Program-made: the position numbers and the translations under genes
In this document: piece after piece, positions 1 through 5,922 of the stretch
Layout of the letters: each line of letters opens with the position of its first letter
Position numbering within the stretch: position 1 is the first letter of the stretch
Notes under the pieces: generated by a model
What the model saw: the letters and a program-made list of their open reading frames with translations, nothing else
Told to the model about the DNA's origin: nothing
Database searches by the model: none
DNA from: Flemingiibacterium sp045600005
GTDB lineage: Bacteria > Bacillota > Clostridia > Oscillospirales > CAG-272
Assembly (NCBI GenBank): GCA_045600005.1
Contig: JAZRXB010000290.1
Coordinates: forward strand, 1 to 9,728
DNA length: 9,728 bases
Direction of reading: 5' to 3'

Positions 1-102
1 ACTTGTTGAACTTTCAGAAATGAAAATGACAGGTAATTGTTTGATGATGTTTTGCTCAAATATGTTTCAGTATCTCTCATTAATATCCTAAAGCAACACT
101 TT

Positions 103-360
103 TCACGGGCAACAGTTACCACAGGGGGCATACCCGCTTACGATAATCATATCCTGCTGCAAACTGACCTGCTTGTTCTTGTCGGACATCCCCTTCACGG
201 AACTGCAGGTCGGGAGGTGGATTTTCTGTTTTTTCGTATTCAAGACAAAATTGTATCCGGACCAGATAAACCATCTTCTCTTCACAATAAAGCACATCCC
301 CTTCAATCGGGAAAGTTCATCGGAAAAACTGTTGTAAATTCCAGTTAGAATAAATAATTT
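103..360 (-). pseudogene. Remnant of a C-terminal Cys-rich Ada-like domain
   Basis: The minus-strand frame is open from 360 (after a TAA at 361-363) to a TGA at 103-105. Its C-terminal half has the hallmarks of the small putative metal-binding tail found on secreted nucleases and MBL-fold/competence-type proteins: LNTKKQKIHLPTCSSV, then a Lys/Asn-rich stretch, then GYAPCGNCCP at the very end. The spacing of the first Cys and the terminal CxxC resembles the Ada zinc-binding family. Nothing upstream supplies a normal N-terminal part, and no ribosome-binding site precedes the possible starts (TTG at 306, ATG at 297). I read it as the surviving 3' end of a larger gene; a free-standing ~64-residue protein is possible but less likely. 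The domain call rests on motif resemblance only. Confidence 0.4.
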
Positions 361-575
361 TTACGAAGCCTTAACCCCGAAGAATGAAAGTGGTCACAGC
401 CTTATATTTTAATAATCCGGACTGCTTGAATGAAAGACAAATTGCCACAAAATTCAGACTTCCGTTGATGACGTTTGTTGACCGAAAGAATCGCGCATTG
501 AAAAAAAAGAAAAAATTTCTATAACTGCCCGTACAAAACCGCAAAATGTTTTGCAAGTATATAAGTAGAGGGGTA

Positions 576-928
576 TTACATCGATCCGCCTCTCTGTGTC
601 CTTTGAAAACCAAATACACCTTCAGCAGATACTTTGCCGTCAATGTCCGGGTAAACCGACAAGCGACTTTCTACAACGCATGGCCTCGATTCATTCATCG
701 GGGCCTTGCCTCTTGGGAAGATCCGGAAGCAGCTCTTCCGAACCAGCGATGACGATTGGCGGTGACAATGATACTTCCGCAGCGAAAGCGCGGTCCGCGG
801 TGTACCCGGGGATGGTGAGATGCCAATGAGAATGATTCGCTGTCATTCGTCTGCCGAGTGCCCCGGTCAGGGATGCTGAGAGCAAATATGACCAACAAAA
901 GTGGCTTAACGGAACGTTTCTTTCTTAG
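576..928 (-). pseudogene. Decayed gene for a small secreted protein
   Basis: Three successive minus-strand frames join into one plausible ~115-residue secreted protein. Frame one, from 925, reads RKKRSVKPLLLVIFALS: a positively charged n-region plus hydrophobic core, like a signal peptide. Frame two continues as SLTGALGRRM and runs through TIPGYTADRAFAAEVSL to GPDE, then a TGA at 691. Frame three continues as ESRPCVVESRLSVYPDIDGK to a TAA at 576-578. The second break lies at a tandem GAAT GAAT on the minus strand (about 689-697); removing one copy restores PDESRP in one frame. The first break (near 877-884) needs a one-base change. No start codon remains before the signal peptide, although an AAGGA lies just upstream (937-941). 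The protein family is not recognised. Sequencing error could in principle explain the shifts, but the missing start favours true decay. Confidence 0.45.
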
Positions 929-937
929 AGACGTTCC
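911..937. repeat. Inverted repeat / hairpin
   Basis: GGAACGTTTCT (911-921) and AGAGACGTTCC (927-937) form an 11-bp stem with one G-U type pair and a 5-nt loop. On the plus strand a T-run comes only 11 bases later (948-954), so it is a poor terminator. On the minus strand the stem covers the expected ribosome-binding site and start of the decayed secreted-protein gene, so it may once have controlled its translation. Confidence 0.4.
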
Positions 938-1000
938 TTACATAATGTTTTTTCCATATCAGGTATGTATTCTACTTTCACCCCATATCCGATCCATAAC

Positions 1001-1030
1001 CCGACATACATAGCTGAGCTTCACTATACA
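1001..1030 (+). promoter_or_regulatory. Possible weak sigma-70 promoter for the ArdA-like gene
   Basis: CCGACA (1001-1006) and TATACA (1025-1030) are separated by 18 bases, placing transcription start near 1037, a few bases before the AAAGGAG ribosome-binding site of the gene at 1054. The -35 matches TTGACA at only four positions. No better candidate was seen in the preceding 100 bases. Confidence 0.3.
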
Positions 1031-1053
1031 CGTTCAGCTGGAAAGGAGCATCT

Positions 1054-1911
1054 ATGCTTACAGCAGTCATCGAGAACAACGGCAACACCCTCGTGCTGGA
1101 TTTCCCGAAATCGCGCCCGATTCTGGAGGCGGAACTCGCGTCCATCGAAATCCAGGAGTTAGCGCACGAGATCTACTGCGCCGACGAGGAAAGCGTCCCC
1201 ATCAAGGTGAAAATCACCGGGAACGATGATTTCGAGCGGATCATTGCGGCGGCGATTCACCCGTCGGACACGCTTGCGGCGGTCAACAACGCCTGCGACT
1301 TTTTCAGCAGTCTTCCGCCCCGGAGCGCGGAACATCTGAAACGGGACGTTCTGGAGAACGGACTCACATCCCTTTCGGATTTCTTCAGCAGAATCTTTCG
1401 TGAAGAGAAAGAAACGGTCGTCGAACAGTTCTACTTCCCTCTTTCCGTCACGCTGTATCCCTATAACGATTACGGCGATCTTGACGAGGAAAACGCCGAA
1501 GAGCTGGACGGGACCTTCGCCGCGGATTACGAATTCACCATCCGAACCCGGCTGGAGAAGGAACAGCGCGGATTTGACATGGCGGAAACCTTCGACGGTT
1601 CCGATTCCGCCGTCGGGAAACTGCGTTTTGTCAAATGGAACGTGGAAGAGATCGACGGGTGTCTTTACGGAAAGATCCTCGCCCGGCTTACCGAACCGTT
1701 CGATCCGGAGGAAAGAGCGGAATTCGTCGACTGGGTGCTCGGCCAGAACTCCGACGGTCTCGGCGAGAGCTTCGAACAGCGTCCATTCCGGACGGACGAC
1801 GGAGAAATGTACGTCAGCTTCTGGAATCCCGGACCGGACTACTTCATCTGCTCCGAAGACAAGCTGGACGAGCACATCGGTCAGAACAACAATACCATGG
1901 AGATGAGGTGA
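1054..1911 (+). CDS. ArdA-like mobile-element protein (hypothetical)
   Basis: A 285-residue acidic cytosolic protein, with no signal peptide or membrane segment. The start is the ATG at 1054, six bases after AAAGGAG. Residues 1-115 share a pattern with the two modules of the protein at 7415: an opening strand (VIENNGNTLVLDFP), then a helical unit (TLAAVNNACDFFSSLP, followed by LENGLTSLSDFF). That pattern resembles the LN-LA...L helical part of ArdA antirestriction proteins, which mimic B-form DNA and block type I restriction enzymes during element entry. Residues 120-275 form a different C-terminal domain ending in GQNSDGLGESFEQRPF and YVSFWNPGPDYFI, a tail I associate with conserved proteins of gut Firmicute elements but cannot name. 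It heads the cluster 1054-3974; the next gene starts 5 bases after its stop. ArdA-type function is inferred from pattern only. Confidence 0.6.
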   Translation: MLTAVIENNGNTLVLDFPKSRPILEAELASIEIQELAHEIYCADEESVPIKVKITGNDDFERIIAAAIHPSDTLAAVNNACDFFSSLPPRSAEHLKRDVLENGLTSLSDFFSRIFREEKETVVEQFYFPLSVTLYPYNDYGDLDEENAEELDGTFAADYEFTIRTRLEKEQRGFDMAETFDGSDSAVGKLRFVKWNVEEIDGCLYGKILARLTEPFDPEERAEFVDWVLGQNSDGLGESFEQRPFRTDDGEMYVSFWNPGPDYFICSEDKLDEHIGQNNNTMEMR

Positions 1912-1916
1912 ACAAC

Positions 1917-2357
1917 ATGACTTTTACCGAAAACGTAATGCGCCGGCTTTTTGAAAAGAGTCCCGAACTGAAAGACACGACCTTCTGCGGCAGAACGCTG
2001 ATCGCCAAGGTGGACAGCCAGATCATCGTGAAGATGACGATGGTCTCCACGGAAAAGGACAACCATCTGAACGCGGTATCCTGCGTCATCATGAACCGCT
2101 ACGGCCCGCTTGACAGACACCTGTTCCGCTTCTCCGAGCTGGTCGGCGATGAAAGAGGCCGGAAGCTGGCTGTCGCAGAATATGACGTCGGCGTCAATAA
2201 CGCAGGCGGCGTGTATCTCCCCGATCCCTTTACCTTCGAGGATATCAGCGCGATCTCCGTCCCGATCCTCGGATATGTTTCCAAGTTCTACAGTGCGTAC
2301 TACGACGATAAGTACCGTCCTAGAGACGCTGGTGAGGGGAAGGAGGGCAACGGATAA
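1917..2357 (+). CDS. Conserved hypothetical mobile-element protein
   Basis: A 146-residue protein that I do not recognise. The ATG at 1917 lies 5 bases after the upstream stop codon, and its ribosome-binding site (GAGGTG, 1905-1910) is inside the end of the upstream gene, so the two are probably translationally coupled. There is no signal peptide or transmembrane segment. The N-terminus (FTENVMRRLFEKSPEL) is probably helical; the middle (LIAKVDSQIIVKMTMV, then AVSCVIMNRYGPLDRHLFRF) looks like alternating strands; the C-terminal tail is charged and Gly/Lys-rich. A long out-of-frame extension toward 1635 is only a shadow of the upstream gene. A terminator-like hairpin follows at 2390. Placement among ArdA-like and Api92-like genes suggests an accessory role in the element, but the sequence gives no function. 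Confidence 0.75.
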   Translation: MTFTENVMRRLFEKSPELKDTTFCGRTLIAKVDSQIIVKMTMVSTEKDNHLNAVSCVIMNRYGPLDRHLFRFSELVGDERGRKLAVAEYDVGVNNAGGVYLPDPFTFEDISAISVPILGYVSKFYSAYYDDKYRPRDAGEGKEGNG

Positions 2358-2389
2358 ACGATTGGGAAATAATCCGAAACAAGACAGGC

Positions 2390-2438
2390 AAGCCGGCATC
2401 GGCGGGTTCCGCACAGGACTCACGAATGCCGGCTTTTT
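2390..2438 (+). terminator. Rho-independent terminator or attenuator
   Basis: AAGCCGGCAT (2390-2399) pairs perfectly with ATGCCGGCTT (2426-2435), followed by T's to 2438. The 26-base loop contains a smaller hairpin, GCGG-GTT-CCGC. It lies 33 bases after one stop codon and 38 bases before the next start, with no obvious promoter between, so it may be a partial terminator that tunes expression of the genes at 2476 and 2865. Confidence 0.65.
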
Positions 2439-2475
2439 AATGTCCGTGAACAAAACCAACGATTGGAGGCAGAAA

Positions 2476-2865
2476 TTGAAAAAGCAGAAACCCAGAATCA
2501 TGACGTATGAGGAATTCGCCGACGGCTATGCGAAGCACGTGGAAAACGCCCGCCTTTTGGTCCGGCACAAAGCACAGGGCGGCGGCAAGTGGAGGAAAGA
2601 CGCGGAGGACTATGTGGCGCAGGTGGAATCCGTATTCATGGATCTCGACAACAACTTCCGCCGATGGCTGTCCCTCCAGCCGTGCGTCTTCGACCACCCG
2701 CTCACGCACAACCACATGGAGATCATGATCGGCGACGACTGCGAAGCGATCTTTCACTTCCTCGTTTATTGCCGGAAGATCCACAAAGGCGAAACGATCG
2801 ACGAGGACTTCTCGGATTACCTCGCCTATCTGATCAGCAGAAGCGTTTACACGGAGGATGTCTGA
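2476..2865 (+). CDS. Small hypothetical protein, TTG start
   Basis: A 129-residue cytosolic protein, family not recognised. I choose the TTG at 2476 because GGAGG (2465-2469) sits six bases before it; the later in-frame ATG at 2500 has no ribosome-binding site. The Lys-rich N-terminus (KKQKPR) leads to a mostly helical body: TYEEFADGYAKHVENARLL, then KWRKDAEDYVAQVESVFMDL, then a His-rich stretch (DHPLTHNHMEIMI) and a helical end. No catalytic signature is clear. The TGA overlaps the ATG of the Api92-like gene by one base (TGATG at 2863-2867), so the two are translationally coupled and probably work together. The frame stays open far upstream, but that part is a shadow of the previous gene and the terminator region. 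Confidence 0.75.
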   Translation: MKKQKPRIMTYEEFADGYAKHVENARLLVRHKAQGGGKWRKDAEDYVAQVESVFMDLDNNFRRWLSLQPCVFDHPLTHNHMEIMIGDDCEAIFHFLVYCRKIHKGETIDEDFSDYLAYLISRSVYTEDV

Positions 2866-3974
2866 TGCCGAACTATGTCATTAACAAAATCCGGTTCGAC
2901 TGCGGGGATGAAAAGCTGCAGGAGATCCTCGCCGCCATTCAGGCCGAACCTGACGGAGAACGGGAATCCTTCGGCCCCGGCACCATCGATTTCAATAAGC
3001 TCATCCCGATGCCGGAATCGCTGAACATCGAAAGCGGAAGCTGCACCGATCACGGGATCGAACTGTATCTGACCTCGGTCAATCCTCTTGCCGAAGGGTT
3101 CGGGACGGATAAGATGGACGCGGACAGCTTTTCCGACCTGCTCGGAAAACTCAACCGTTCCAGAATGTTCGGCAGCTACCGGAGCAGTCTGTCAAACGGA
3201 GAGATTTCAGAGATTTCAAAGCATGAATCCGTGGAGAAGCTGATCGATCTCGGCAGGCAGGCGGTCTCCAATCTGCTGGAATACGGAGCCGCAACCTGGT
3301 ATGAGTGGCGGAATCAGCACTGGAACACCAAATGGAACGCCTGTGACTGTCAATATGACGGAGACAACACCATCGAATTCCAGACGGCGTGGTCCGCGCC
3401 TCATCCGATTCTGGAAGAACTGACCGCACGGTTCCCCGGCGTCTATATCACCCATCAGTGGGCGGACGAGGACATCGGCAGCAACTGCGGACAGCTCGAA
3501 TACCTGAACGGCGAATGCGTCGGGGATCTCACGCCGGAATCGGATACGGACGCACTGGAGTTTGCCGTGGACCTGTGGGGATATACCCCGGAAGATTACG
3601 ACCTGACGATCAACGCGGCGCACACGAGATACATCGACTCGGAAAACGAGACGTTTGAAGTCGTCGAATTTCTCGATAAGCCGATGCTCTTTTCAAATGC
3701 CCGGCTCACCGATGAGGATATTCCCGACGGATTGTACCACTACGATCTGCGCATGACGGACGACGGTGAACGGTTCGGAACGCTGGAGCCGTTCGCCGTT
3801 GTCAATCACGGCGGCACCTTGGTGACGGACGAACCGATCGACTTCGGTGAGAAGGATTGCATTGAGCTTTCCGAAGATAACGCCCCCGATTTTACGGGAA
3901 AGGAGCTGTCCTTCGGGCGGTATCTGCGCGGCGACTATACGCTGGACGAGCAGGAGGACATGAAGCTGGAATAA
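2865..3974 (+). CDS. Api92-like (DUF1281-type) protein with C-terminal LPD28-like domain
   Basis: A 369-residue cytosolic protein. The start is the ATG at 2865, overlapping the upstream stop, with GGAGG at 2853-2857. Residues 1-215 match the Api92-like ferredoxin-fold family as I know it: the opening MPNYVINKIRFDC, then IDFNKLIPMPESL, the signature WYEWRNQHWNTKWNA (145-159), TAWSAPHPILEEL and WADEDIG. Residues 262-353 resemble the large-polyvalent-protein-associated domain LPD28: KPMLFSNARL, then IPDGLYHYDLR, then VVNHGGTLVTDEPID and FTGKELSFGRYL. Such domains are typical of phage and conjugative-element cargo proteins; their biochemical activity is not established. It is the last gene of the first plus-strand cluster and converges on the toxin-antitoxin operon, with the hairpin at 4001-4046 between them. 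Domain calls are from motif memory, not a search. Confidence 0.8.
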   Translation: MPNYVINKIRFDCGDEKLQEILAAIQAEPDGERESFGPGTIDFNKLIPMPESLNIESGSCTDHGIELYLTSVNPLAEGFGTDKMDADSFSDLLGKLNRSRMFGSYRSSLSNGEISEISKHESVEKLIDLGRQAVSNLLEYGAATWYEWRNQHWNTKWNACDCQYDGDNTIEFQTAWSAPHPILEELTARFPGVYITHQWADEDIGSNCGQLEYLNGECVGDLTPESDTDALEFAVDLWGYTPEDYDLTINAAHTRYIDSENETFEVVEFLDKPMLFSNARLTDEDIPDGLYHYDLRMTDDGERFGTLEPFAVVNHGGTLVTDEPIDFGEKDCIELSEDNAPDFTGKELSFGRYLRGDYTLDEQEDMKLE

Positions 3975-4000
3975 GGGAATCCGTAAGTCTGTTCTCTGCC

Positions 4001-4046
4001 AAAGAAAAAGCACGGATTTTCCGCAGACATTGGAGAAAATCCGTGC
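4001..4046 (-). terminator. Rho-independent terminator of the toxin-antitoxin operon
   Basis: A perfect 12-bp stem, GCACGGATTTTC (4010-4021) with GAAAATCCGTGC (4035-4046), has a 13-base loop. Read on the minus strand it is followed directly by TTTTTCTTT (4009-4001), which makes it the terminator of the leftward operon, 15 bases past the last stop. The plus-strand side lacks a T-run, so it should act only weakly on the converging Api92-like gene. Confidence 0.85.
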
Positions 4047-4061
4047 GAGTGCAATATGAAA

Positions 4062-4289
4062 TTATGAGAGACTGTCCTGAGGGGAGTGCTCGGGTTCTTT
4101 TCCTTCTGCTGAACAATGCTTCAAATAGGCATCGACAGCGGTTTGAAAATCTTCGGCAAGAGCCTTTTCTGTCCTGCCTTCATAGGAAATCAGGGCATGA
4201 ATGCCGAGCACTTTTCCGAAGAACAAACCATCCGCTTCCGAATATTCGACAGAACCGATCCAGTCCCGGTATTTCATGATCCTGCTCAT
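4062..4289 (-). CDS. HicB-like antitoxin-family protein, short form
   Basis: A 75-residue protein with the HicB N-terminal fold: MKYRDWIGSVEYSEADGLFF, then GKVLGIHALISYEG and DFQTAVDAYLKHCSAEGKEP. HicB proteins normally bind and silence the HicA mRNA-cleaving toxin and carry a C-terminal ribbon-helix-helix or HTH segment that represses their own promoter. Here the protein stops right after the EGKEP segment, so that DNA-binding part is missing. The ATG at 4289 has GGAGG six bases before it. It lies 16 bases downstream of the YafQ-type toxin, ahead of the shared terminator, and no HicA partner is visible. It may be a third operon component that modulates the toxin, or a truncated remnant. Family assignment is firm; role is uncertain. 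Confidence 0.8.
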   Translation of the reverse strand: MSRIMKYRDWIGSVEYSEADGLFFGKVLGIHALISYEGRTEKALAEDFQTAVDAYLKHCSAEGKEPEHSPQDSLS

Positions 4290-4305
4290 TCAGAACCTCC
4301 GCCCG

Positions 4306-4584
4306 TCAGAACAGATCGCTGTGCGTACCGGTTCGATACAGAGTCAGAACCAGAACATTCTCCGTAATCTTGTAGACCAGGAGCCAATCCGGTTCAATAT
4401 GACATTCCCGGTACCCGCCGTAATCTCCCCGAAGCGGATGATCCAGATATTCGTCCGGAAGAGGTTCTCCGTTTGCCAGTATGAAAATGACGCGCTGCAG
4501 CTTTGTGATATCGCAGCCGCGCTTTACAGCCAGCTTGTAGTCTTTCTTGAACTGTGAAGTTCTTTGGATTTCGTATTTCATCAT
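4306..4584 (-). CDS. yafQ: YafQ-type mRNA endonuclease toxin
   Basis: A 92-residue toxin of the RelE/ParE superfamily, YafQ branch. YafQ binds the ribosome and cleaves mRNA in the A site, halting translation. The residues known to matter in E. coli YafQ all have equivalents here: His49 (YLDHPLRG), His62, Asp66 and Trp67 (ECHIEPDWLLVYK), and His88 (RTGTHSDLF). The length matches the family, so it appears intact. Its ATG at 4584 overlaps the TGA of the upstream antitoxin (ATGATGA), which couples their translation in the usual antitoxin-first order. The HicB-like gene follows in the same operon. Confidence 0.92.
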   Translation of the reverse strand: MMKYEIQRTSQFKKDYKLAVKRGCDITKLQRVIFILANGEPLPDEYLDHPLRGDYGGYRECHIEPDWLLVYKITENVLVLTLYRTGTHSDLF

Positions 4585-4856
4585 GAATTCAAATCTTCAA
4601 ACAGGTCTTCCAGACTGGTGAACCGGGGAGCGTTCGGATCGTTCAGCAGCCGATCCCCTTCTTCCAGCGCGGCGCGGGTGACGGCGTTCGGCTTATCCAG
4701 CTTAATGTCGAACGGCATTCCCTGACACCGCAATGCCTGAATATAGAAAATCCGTGTCGCGGTACTCAGGTCCAAGCCGAGTGCTTTGAACAGTGCTGCA
4801 GCCTGTTCTTTTAACTCCGGTTCAATCCGGATGGTGGAGTTTTCCTTTACTGACAT
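4581..4856 (-). CDS. dinJ: RelB/DinJ-family antitoxin
   Basis: A 91-residue antitoxin. Residues 1-48 form the ribbon-helix-helix DNA-binding part (STIRIEPELKEQAAALFKAL, then STATRIFYIQALRCQGMPFD), and the acidic C-terminus (TRAALEEGDRL to FTSLEDLFEDLN) would wrap and inhibit the toxin. I choose the ATG at 4856, with GAGGG upstream: a GTG at 4895 would add 13 residues but lies upstream of the likely transcription start, so it cannot be used. The protein should repress its own promoter (4886-4914), alone and with YafQ, as in known dinJ-yafQ systems. It stabilises the element through post-segregational killing (family knowledge). Confidence 0.9.
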   Translation of the reverse strand: MSVKENSTIRIEPELKEQAAALFKALGLDLSTATRIFYIQALRCQGMPFDIKLDKPNAVTRAALEEGDRLLNDPNAPRFTSLEDLFEDLNS

Positions 4857-4885
4857 CTGATGATCCCTCACTTTCTTCTGTCCAT

Positions 4886-4914
4886 AGTATATCACAAAAT
4901 TATGGGCATTGCAA
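4886..4914 (-). promoter_or_regulatory. Sigma-70 promoter of the toxin-antitoxin operon
   Basis: On the minus strand TTGCAA (4914-4909) and TATACT (4891-4886) are separated by exactly 17 bases. Transcription would start near 4879, leaving a leader of about 23 bases before the antitoxin ATG at 4856. TTGCAA is its own reverse complement, so it could also act as a -35 for rightward transcription toward the methylase, though the rightward -10 candidates (near 4931-4939) are weak. Confidence 0.75.
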
Positions 4915-4966
4915 GTGAATTATGCGATTTTCATATCTTTTACAGTCAAGTGACAATCGAAAGAAA

Positions 4967-4971
4967 GGAGG
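4967..4971 (+). promoter_or_regulatory. Ribosome-binding site that decides the methylase start
   Basis: GGAGG at 4967-4971 is the only strong ribosome-binding site before the methylase. It is nine bases before the AUA at 4981, which is in frame with motif I, but only two bases before the ATG at 4974, which is in the wrong frame and too close. Confidence 0.6.
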
Positions 4972-4980
4972 CAATGCCGT

Positions 4981-5904
4981 ATATCCGAATCCGTCAGCCC
5001 GATCCCGTATACCGGAAACAAAGGCTGTATTTTCCCGACCATAAGCGCCTTCATGCCGCCGCACAGCGTGTATGTGGAACCCTGCATGGGAAGCGCGGAA
5101 ACCTTTTTCCGCAAACGCCCCGTTCCGAAAGAGATCCTAAATGACTACAACGGCGATCTGGTTCGCACGATCCGCGTCATGCAGAACAATGAAAAACTGG
5201 CTTACCTGCTCGGCAGGCTGTATCTGTCCTTCAACGCCGAAGAACTGTTCCGCCAGAACCGGGCTTTACTGGACGATACGCCGAATGTGCTCGACGATCT
5301 GAACGAGACTTCCGAGATGATCGCCTCCGCGGACTGGGCTGACATTCAGCTTGCGGCAAAATTTCTTGAAACGCAGGTCTTTTCCTTTTCATCCACGGGA
5401 CGCACCTTCGCCATTGCCCAGAAAGATATGACGAAACGCTTCGGACGAATCTGCGCCGCCAGCCGGAGACTCCGGAACGCGGTCATCATGCACCGGGACT
5501 ACAAGGACTGCATCCGCTATTCCGCCGGTCCCGACACCTTCATCCTTCTGGATCCACCCTACAAGGGAACCGAATACTTCTACAATAAAGCAGATTTTGC
5601 TTCAAGTGAGCACGATCTGCTTTTTTCTTTTATGAGTGAGATCCATGAGAAGTACAACGGCGGGTGCCGGTTCCTGATCACCTACAACAACGATCCGTCC
5701 ATCCGCGACCTTGCGGAACATTACGGCTTCTATACCTTCGTGGAAAAGCGGCTTCACAACATGGCGCAGAGCTCGGATCCCGGCGCACAGTTTGAGGAAC
5801 TGCTGATCTGCAATTACGATCCGGTCAAACAGGCGGAGGAAAACGGAAGACGGCTGAGCCAGCAGGTCCAGCTGTCATTCTTTGACGCTCTTCCGCCGCA
5901 GTAA
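4981..5904 (+). CDS. D12-class DNA N6-adenine methyltransferase, probable AUA start
   Basis: An orphan Dam-like enzyme that would transfer a methyl group from S-adenosylmethionine to adenine N6 in a short DNA site. Counted from 4981 (307 residues), motif I PYTGNKG lies at residues 9-15, the VEPCMGSAETFF segment at 32-43, NDYNGDLVRTIRVM follows, and the catalytic motif DPPY is at 191-194 (bases 5551-5562), with FLITYNND nearby. The first in-frame ATG (5053) would delete motif I and probably kill SAM binding. Upstream of it the frame has no ATG, GTG or TTG; AUA at 4981 sits well after GGAGG. So either AUA is used, or a point change has damaged the start. No cognate endonuclease is near; in mobile elements such enzymes usually mask host restriction sites or alter expression. 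The gene at 5923 follows after 18 bases. Confidence 0.85.
   Translation: MSESVSPIPYTGNKGCIFPTISAFMPPHSVYVEPCMGSAETFFRKRPVPKEILNDYNGDLVRTIRVMQNNEKLAYLLGRLYLSFNAEELFRQNRALLDDTPNVLDDLNETSEMIASADWADIQLAAKFLETQVFSFSSTGRTFAIAQKDMTKRFGRICAASRRLRNAVIMHRDYKDCIRYSAGPDTFILLDPPYKGTEYFYNKADFASSEHDLLFSFMSEIHEKYNGGCRFLITYNNDPSIRDLAEHYGFYTFVEKRLHNMAQSSDPGAQFEELLICNYDPVKQAEENGRRLSQQVQLSFFDALPPQ
5587..5626 (+). terminator. Terminator-like hairpin inside the methylase gene
   Basis: AAAGCAGAT (5587-5595) pairs with ATCTGCTTT (5615-5623), and the T-run extends to 5626. The loop is 19 bases. It lies inside the coding sequence just after the DPPY motif, so translating ribosomes should normally prevent it from forming; it could cause polarity if translation starts poorly. 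Chance cannot be excluded. Confidence 0.35.
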
Positions 5905-5922
5905 CAACAGAAAGGAACAACT

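Larger units (their letters stand above)
1..1053. other. Gene-poor, decayed region
   Basis: No intact gene is supported here. The first ~650 bases are AT-rich with homopolymer runs (for example poly-A around 499-517). Two minus-strand gene remnants (103-360 and 576-928) are listed separately. The stretch 361-575 shows nothing coherent in any frame apart from a small perfect inverted repeat GCAAAA-TG-TTTTGC at 541-554. Bases 940-1053 serve as the upstream region of the first intact gene. The region could be a degraded edge of an element or cargo that has lost function; no transposase, integrase or terminal repeat is visible to decide. Confidence 0.55.

Noticed and set aside
37..348. Plus-strand 103-codon open frame near the left edge
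   Set aside because: Lies opposite the Cys-rich domain remnant, lacks a ribosome-binding site and resembles no family.
371..643. Minus-strand 90-codon open frame
   Set aside because: Contains a run of Phe from poly-A DNA and overlaps, in another frame, the better-supported end of the secreted-protein pseudogene.
911..954. Terminator for rightward transcription
   Set aside because: The stem is good, but the T-run starts 11 bases after it, too far for a normal intrinsic terminator.
1159..1875. Minus-strand open frame opposite the ArdA-like gene
   Set aside because: Shadow of the plus-strand gene; the plus strand has a good ribosome-binding site, start and coupled neighbour.
4857..4895. Longer DinJ antitoxin from GTG at 4895
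   Set aside because: The codon overlaps the -10 region of the promoter and would not be in the mRNA.
4974..5144. Short plus-strand frame from the ATG at 4974
   Set aside because: Only two bases separate it from GGAGG, it is out of frame with the methylase and its product is unlike any protein I know. It is kept only as a possible frameshift start.
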